Position numbers and translations under genes: made by a program
The notes under the pieces: generated by a model
What the model saw: the letters and a program-made list of their open reading frames with translations, nothing else
Databases searched by the model: none
What the model was told of the DNA's origin: nothing
Assembly: GCA_016790225.1 (NCBI GenBank)
Contig: JAEUOZ010000061.1
Coordinates: 1 to 64,000 of the forward strand
Source: Rubrivivax sp.
GTDB taxonomy: Bacteria; Pseudomonadota; Gammaproteobacteria; Burkholderiales; Burkholderiaceae
Direction: 5' to 3'
Length of the DNA stretch: 64,000 nucleotides
In this document: positions 61,888 through 64,000 of the stretch, in pieces
Layout of the letters: each line of letters starts with the position of its first letter
Numbering within the stretch: the first letter of the stretch is position 1

Positions 61888-63545
61888 CCGCCGCTGCCCG
61901 CACCCGGCTGGCGCAGGTGCTGGCACAGGCCGTCGAACAGGGTTTGCTGCCCGCCGGCACGCAGGCCCATCCGGAGCCCGTGCGGCCCTGGCCGGTGGTC
62001 CTGCTCACGGCCTTGGGCGCCTGGCTGGCCGCCATCCCGCTGCTGCTGTTCATGGCGATGGTCTTCGGCCCGTTCTTCAACCAGGGCGCCGGCCCCTACC
62101 TGATCGCGGGGCTGAGCGGGGCCGCCGCGGTGGCTGCACTGCGCAGCACACGCCTGCCGCTGTTTGCGGAACAGCTGGCCGTGCCTGCCCTGGTGGCGGG
62201 GCTGGGTTCGCTGGCCGTGGGCCTGATGCGCGATCTCACGGCCGACCTGGCTGCCTGGCTGCTGGCGCTGGTCTGCCTGGGGCTGGCGGCCGCGCTGCGG
62301 CCCCTGTGGCTGCGCCTGTTGCTGGGGGCAGCGGCGGCAGGTCTGCTGATGGTCACGGTGCTGGGTGACACGGTGCTGAGCTTCCAGAGGCCTGGCCGCA
62401 CCTGGCTGGCCGTGCACCTGGCCGGCGCCCTGGTACTGGCCCTGCACGCCGCGCAGTCCCTGGCCTTCGGTCGCCGCCAGGCCGAGCTCTTCCTGGGCTG
62501 GAGCGAGGCCGTGGCCTGCGGCGCGGGGCTCGCCGTGCTGATGGGGCTGGCGGCGGTCTCCGGCATGAGCTTCCTCGTGCACGGCGCCACCGGGCTGCCC
62601 GCAGGGGGTGCTGCACCGGCCGAGCTGCTGCCGCGCGGCGCTTCCGCGCTGCTGGCGCTGGCTGCCACCGCCCTGGCTGCAAGAGCCTGGCCCAGCCTGC
62701 GGCGCGCGCCGACGGTGGCACTGGGCCTGCTGCTGGCGGTGCTCGCGGCCTTCATGGCCTCACTGGGCGCGGTCCTGCTGGCACTGGCGCTGGCGGCCAC
62801 CACCGGCCGCCATCGTCGCGCAGCCGCCGCAGCCTTGGCTGCGGTCTGGATCATCGGCGCCTTCTACTACGCGCTGCAGTGGCCGCTGGCGCAGAAATCG
62901 GCCCTGCTGGCCGGCGCCGGTCTGCTGGCCTTGGCGCTGGCCGGCTGGTGGCGCAGCGTCGCCAACCTGTCGGCGGCGAGGGGCAGTGCCGGGCCCGCTG
63001 CCGTGGCCGATGAAGGCGGTAGCGCAGTGTCGCCCCTGCAGGGTCATCCGCGGCTCGCCTGGCTGCTGCCGGCCACCGCCGTCGCCGCTGTCGCGCTGAC
63101 GGCCACGGCGGTCTGGCAGAAGGAGCAGCTGATTTCCAAGGGCAGACCTTCGCTGGTGGAACTGGCGCCGGTGGACCCGAGATCCCTGATGCAGGGCGAC
63201 TACATGGCCCTGGCCTACCGGTTGCCGAAGGAACTGGCCACCGAGCTCGCCCGGGTGGACAGCTCGCAGCGCCCTTGGCTGGTGGTCCGCCGTGACGAGC
63301 GCAACGTGCTGCTGCCGCAGCGAAAGCTGATGCCGCCCGCCGGCGCCGGTGCGCTGCAGCCGGGCGAGGAACTCATCGAGCTCAGCCCCAAGGATGGGCG
63401 CTGGGTCATCGTGACCGACGCCTGGTTCTTCAAGGAAGGCGAGATGGATCGGTGGCTGCCGGCGCGATATGCCGAATTCCGCCTGCTGCCGGACGGCCGC
63501 GCGCTGATGGTCGGCCTGCGGGATGCGGACTTGAAGCCGCTGTGA
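61884..63545 (+). CDS. DUF4401/GDYXXLXY-domain membrane protein
   Basis: 553 residues. About eleven membrane spans from residue 35 to 370 are followed by a soluble domain bearing LMQGDYMALAYRL, the GDYxxLxY motif, and a C-terminal WFFKEGEMDRWLPARYAEFR and LPDGRALMVGLRD. In other bacteria these are often separate genes; here the membrane and GDYXXLXY parts form one protein. With the overlapping DUF2157 gene it may form a single complex. Function unknown. Convergent with hrcA, which ends 31 bases away; a GGCGCCCGGGCGCC palindrome at 63546-63559 lies between them. Confidence 0.82.
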   Translation: MTAAARTRLAQVLAQAVEQGLLPAGTQAHPEPVRPWPVVLLTALGAWLAAIPLLLFMAMVFGPFFNQGAGPYLIAGLSGAAAVAALRSTRLPLFAEQLAVPALVAGLGSLAVGLMRDLTADLAAWLLALVCLGLAAALRPLWLRLLLGAAAAGLLMVTVLGDTVLSFQRPGRTWLAVHLAGALVLALHAAQSLAFGRRQAELFLGWSEAVACGAGLAVLMGLAAVSGMSFLVHGATGLPAGGAAPAELLPRGASALLALAATALAARAWPSLRRAPTVALGLLLAVLAAFMASLGAVLLALALAATTGRHRRAAAAALAAVWIIGAFYYALQWPLAQKSALLAGAGLLALALAGWWRSVANLSAARGSAGPAAVADEGGSAVSPLQGHPRLAWLLPATAVAAVALTATAVWQKEQLISKGRPSLVELAPVDPRSLMQGDYMALAYRLPKELATELARVDSSQRPWLVVRRDERNVLLPQRKLMPPAGAGALQPGEELIELSPKDGRWVIVTDAWFFKEGEMDRWLPARYAEFRLLPDGRALMVGLRDADLKPL

Positions 63546-63576
63546 GGCGCCCGGGCGCCCGCTGCGCTGGCGCCGG

Positions 63577-64000
63577 CTACTTCTGGCTCAGCGCATTGCC
63601 CACCAGGCGCGCCGTGATGTCCACGATCTGGATCATGCGGCCGTAGGGCATGCGTGTGGGCCCGATCACGCCCAGGGTGCCGACGACGCGGCCATCGACC
63701 TCATAAGGCGCGGTCACCACCGACAGCTCCTCGAAGGGCACAACCCGGCTCTCTCCGCCGATATAGATGCGCACACCCTCGGCGCGGCTGGAGACATCGA
63801 GCAGCCGCATGAGCTCGGTCTTCTGCTCGAAGACATCGAACAGCTTGCGCAGGGCACCCATGTCATGGCCAAGATCCTGCACGCCCAGCAGGTTGCGCTC
63901 GCCCGAGACCACCACCTGCTCGCTCTCGGCCATGGCCTCGGTGCCGGCCTGCACGGCCGCCTGCATCAGCGTGGCGATCTCGCCGCGCAGCGCATCCACC
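63577..64000 (-). CDS. hrcA: Heat-inducible transcription repressor HrcA, C-terminal part (cut by window edge)
   Basis: The last 140 codons are visible, ending in TAG at 63577. Marks are [20 protein letters not shown], the GGES segment [20 protein letters not shown], and [20 protein letters not shown], followed by [20 protein letters not shown], the conserved closing segment of HrcA. HrcA binds CIRCE operators to repress groESL and dnaK. The N-terminal DNA-binding domain lies beyond the window. Gene order on the far side is not visible. Confidence 0.93.
   Translation of the reverse strand, partial: VDALRGEIATLMQAAVQAGTEAMAESEQVVVSGERNLLGVQDLGHDMGALRKLFDVFEQKTELMRLLDVSSRAEGVRIYIGGESRVVPFEELSVVTAPYEVDGRVVGTLGVIGPTRMPYGRMIQIVDITARLVGNALSQK

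Noticed and set aside
63546..63559. Palindrome GGCGCCCGGGCGCC between convergent genes as a terminator
   Set aside because: It lacks a T-tract in both directions and is too GC-simple to call. It is noted only in the neighbouring gene entry.

Overview
The window is about 64 kb of high-GC chromosomal DNA that looks like a betaproteobacterium of the order Burkholderiales. Pointers are the GC-rich codon use, orphan Bug-type solute receptors, a MipA/OmpV porin, the ribF-ileS-lspA order, and hrcA at the right edge. No genus can be named from sequence alone. Nearly all of it is intact genes packed into short operons. The left edge cuts an IS1182-type transposase and the right edge cuts hrcA.

Region by region: 1-1.3 kb holds the transposase fragment and a vapBC toxin-antitoxin pair whose toxin has lost one PIN-domain acidic residue. 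1.3-11.7 kb is a sugar catabolic operon on the minus strand: sugar-acid dehydratase, HpcH-type aldolase, a complete CUT1 ABC sugar importer, a Gfo/Idh/MocA oxidoreductase and an SDR. It faces a divergent LacI/GntR-type regulator across a GntR-like operator. Two structured inverted-repeat elements sit head to head inside this operon at 3282-3566. 11.9-15.4 kb is a sugar-nucleotide and glycosyltransferase cluster. 15.4-17.2 kb has an orphan Bug receptor and a methyltransferase.

17.4-22.9 kb is a predicted sulfolactate-degradation cluster: GntR regulator, suyA, suyB, slcC, comC and a Bug receptor. Two opposed dehydrogenases would interconvert sulfolactate enantiomers, and SuyAB would cleave (R)-sulfolactate to pyruvate and sulfite. 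23-24.8 kb is an ECF42-type sigma factor with its DGPF/YCII partner. 24.8-34 kb holds an acyl-CoA ligase, an unusual haem/choice-of-anchor-D surface protein, murB and yajQ divergently, a small unknown gene, an MFS transporter and a pair of acyl-CoA dehydrogenases.

34.1-43.6 kb carries a large GNAT-fold protein, a P1 peptidase, rsuA, ribF, mipA, ileS and lspA. 43.6-49.9 kb holds a zinc metallopeptidase and then a cobalamin riboswitch driving a complete btuB-btuF-btuC-btuD vitamin B12 uptake operon. 50-53.8 kb has galE, nagA and two small hydrolases. 53.9-59.4 kb encodes an Ig/RCC1-propeller lipoprotein followed by a large SARP-ATPase regulator. Next come a tRNA with a CAU anticodon, a PotF-like polyamine receptor, a DUF2157/DUF4401-GDYXXLXY membrane pair and the hrcA 3' end.

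The feature I found least explained by known gene types is the pair of structured elements at 3.28-3.57 kb. They share unpaired core sequences but have different stems that still base-pair, which is the signature of selection on structure.
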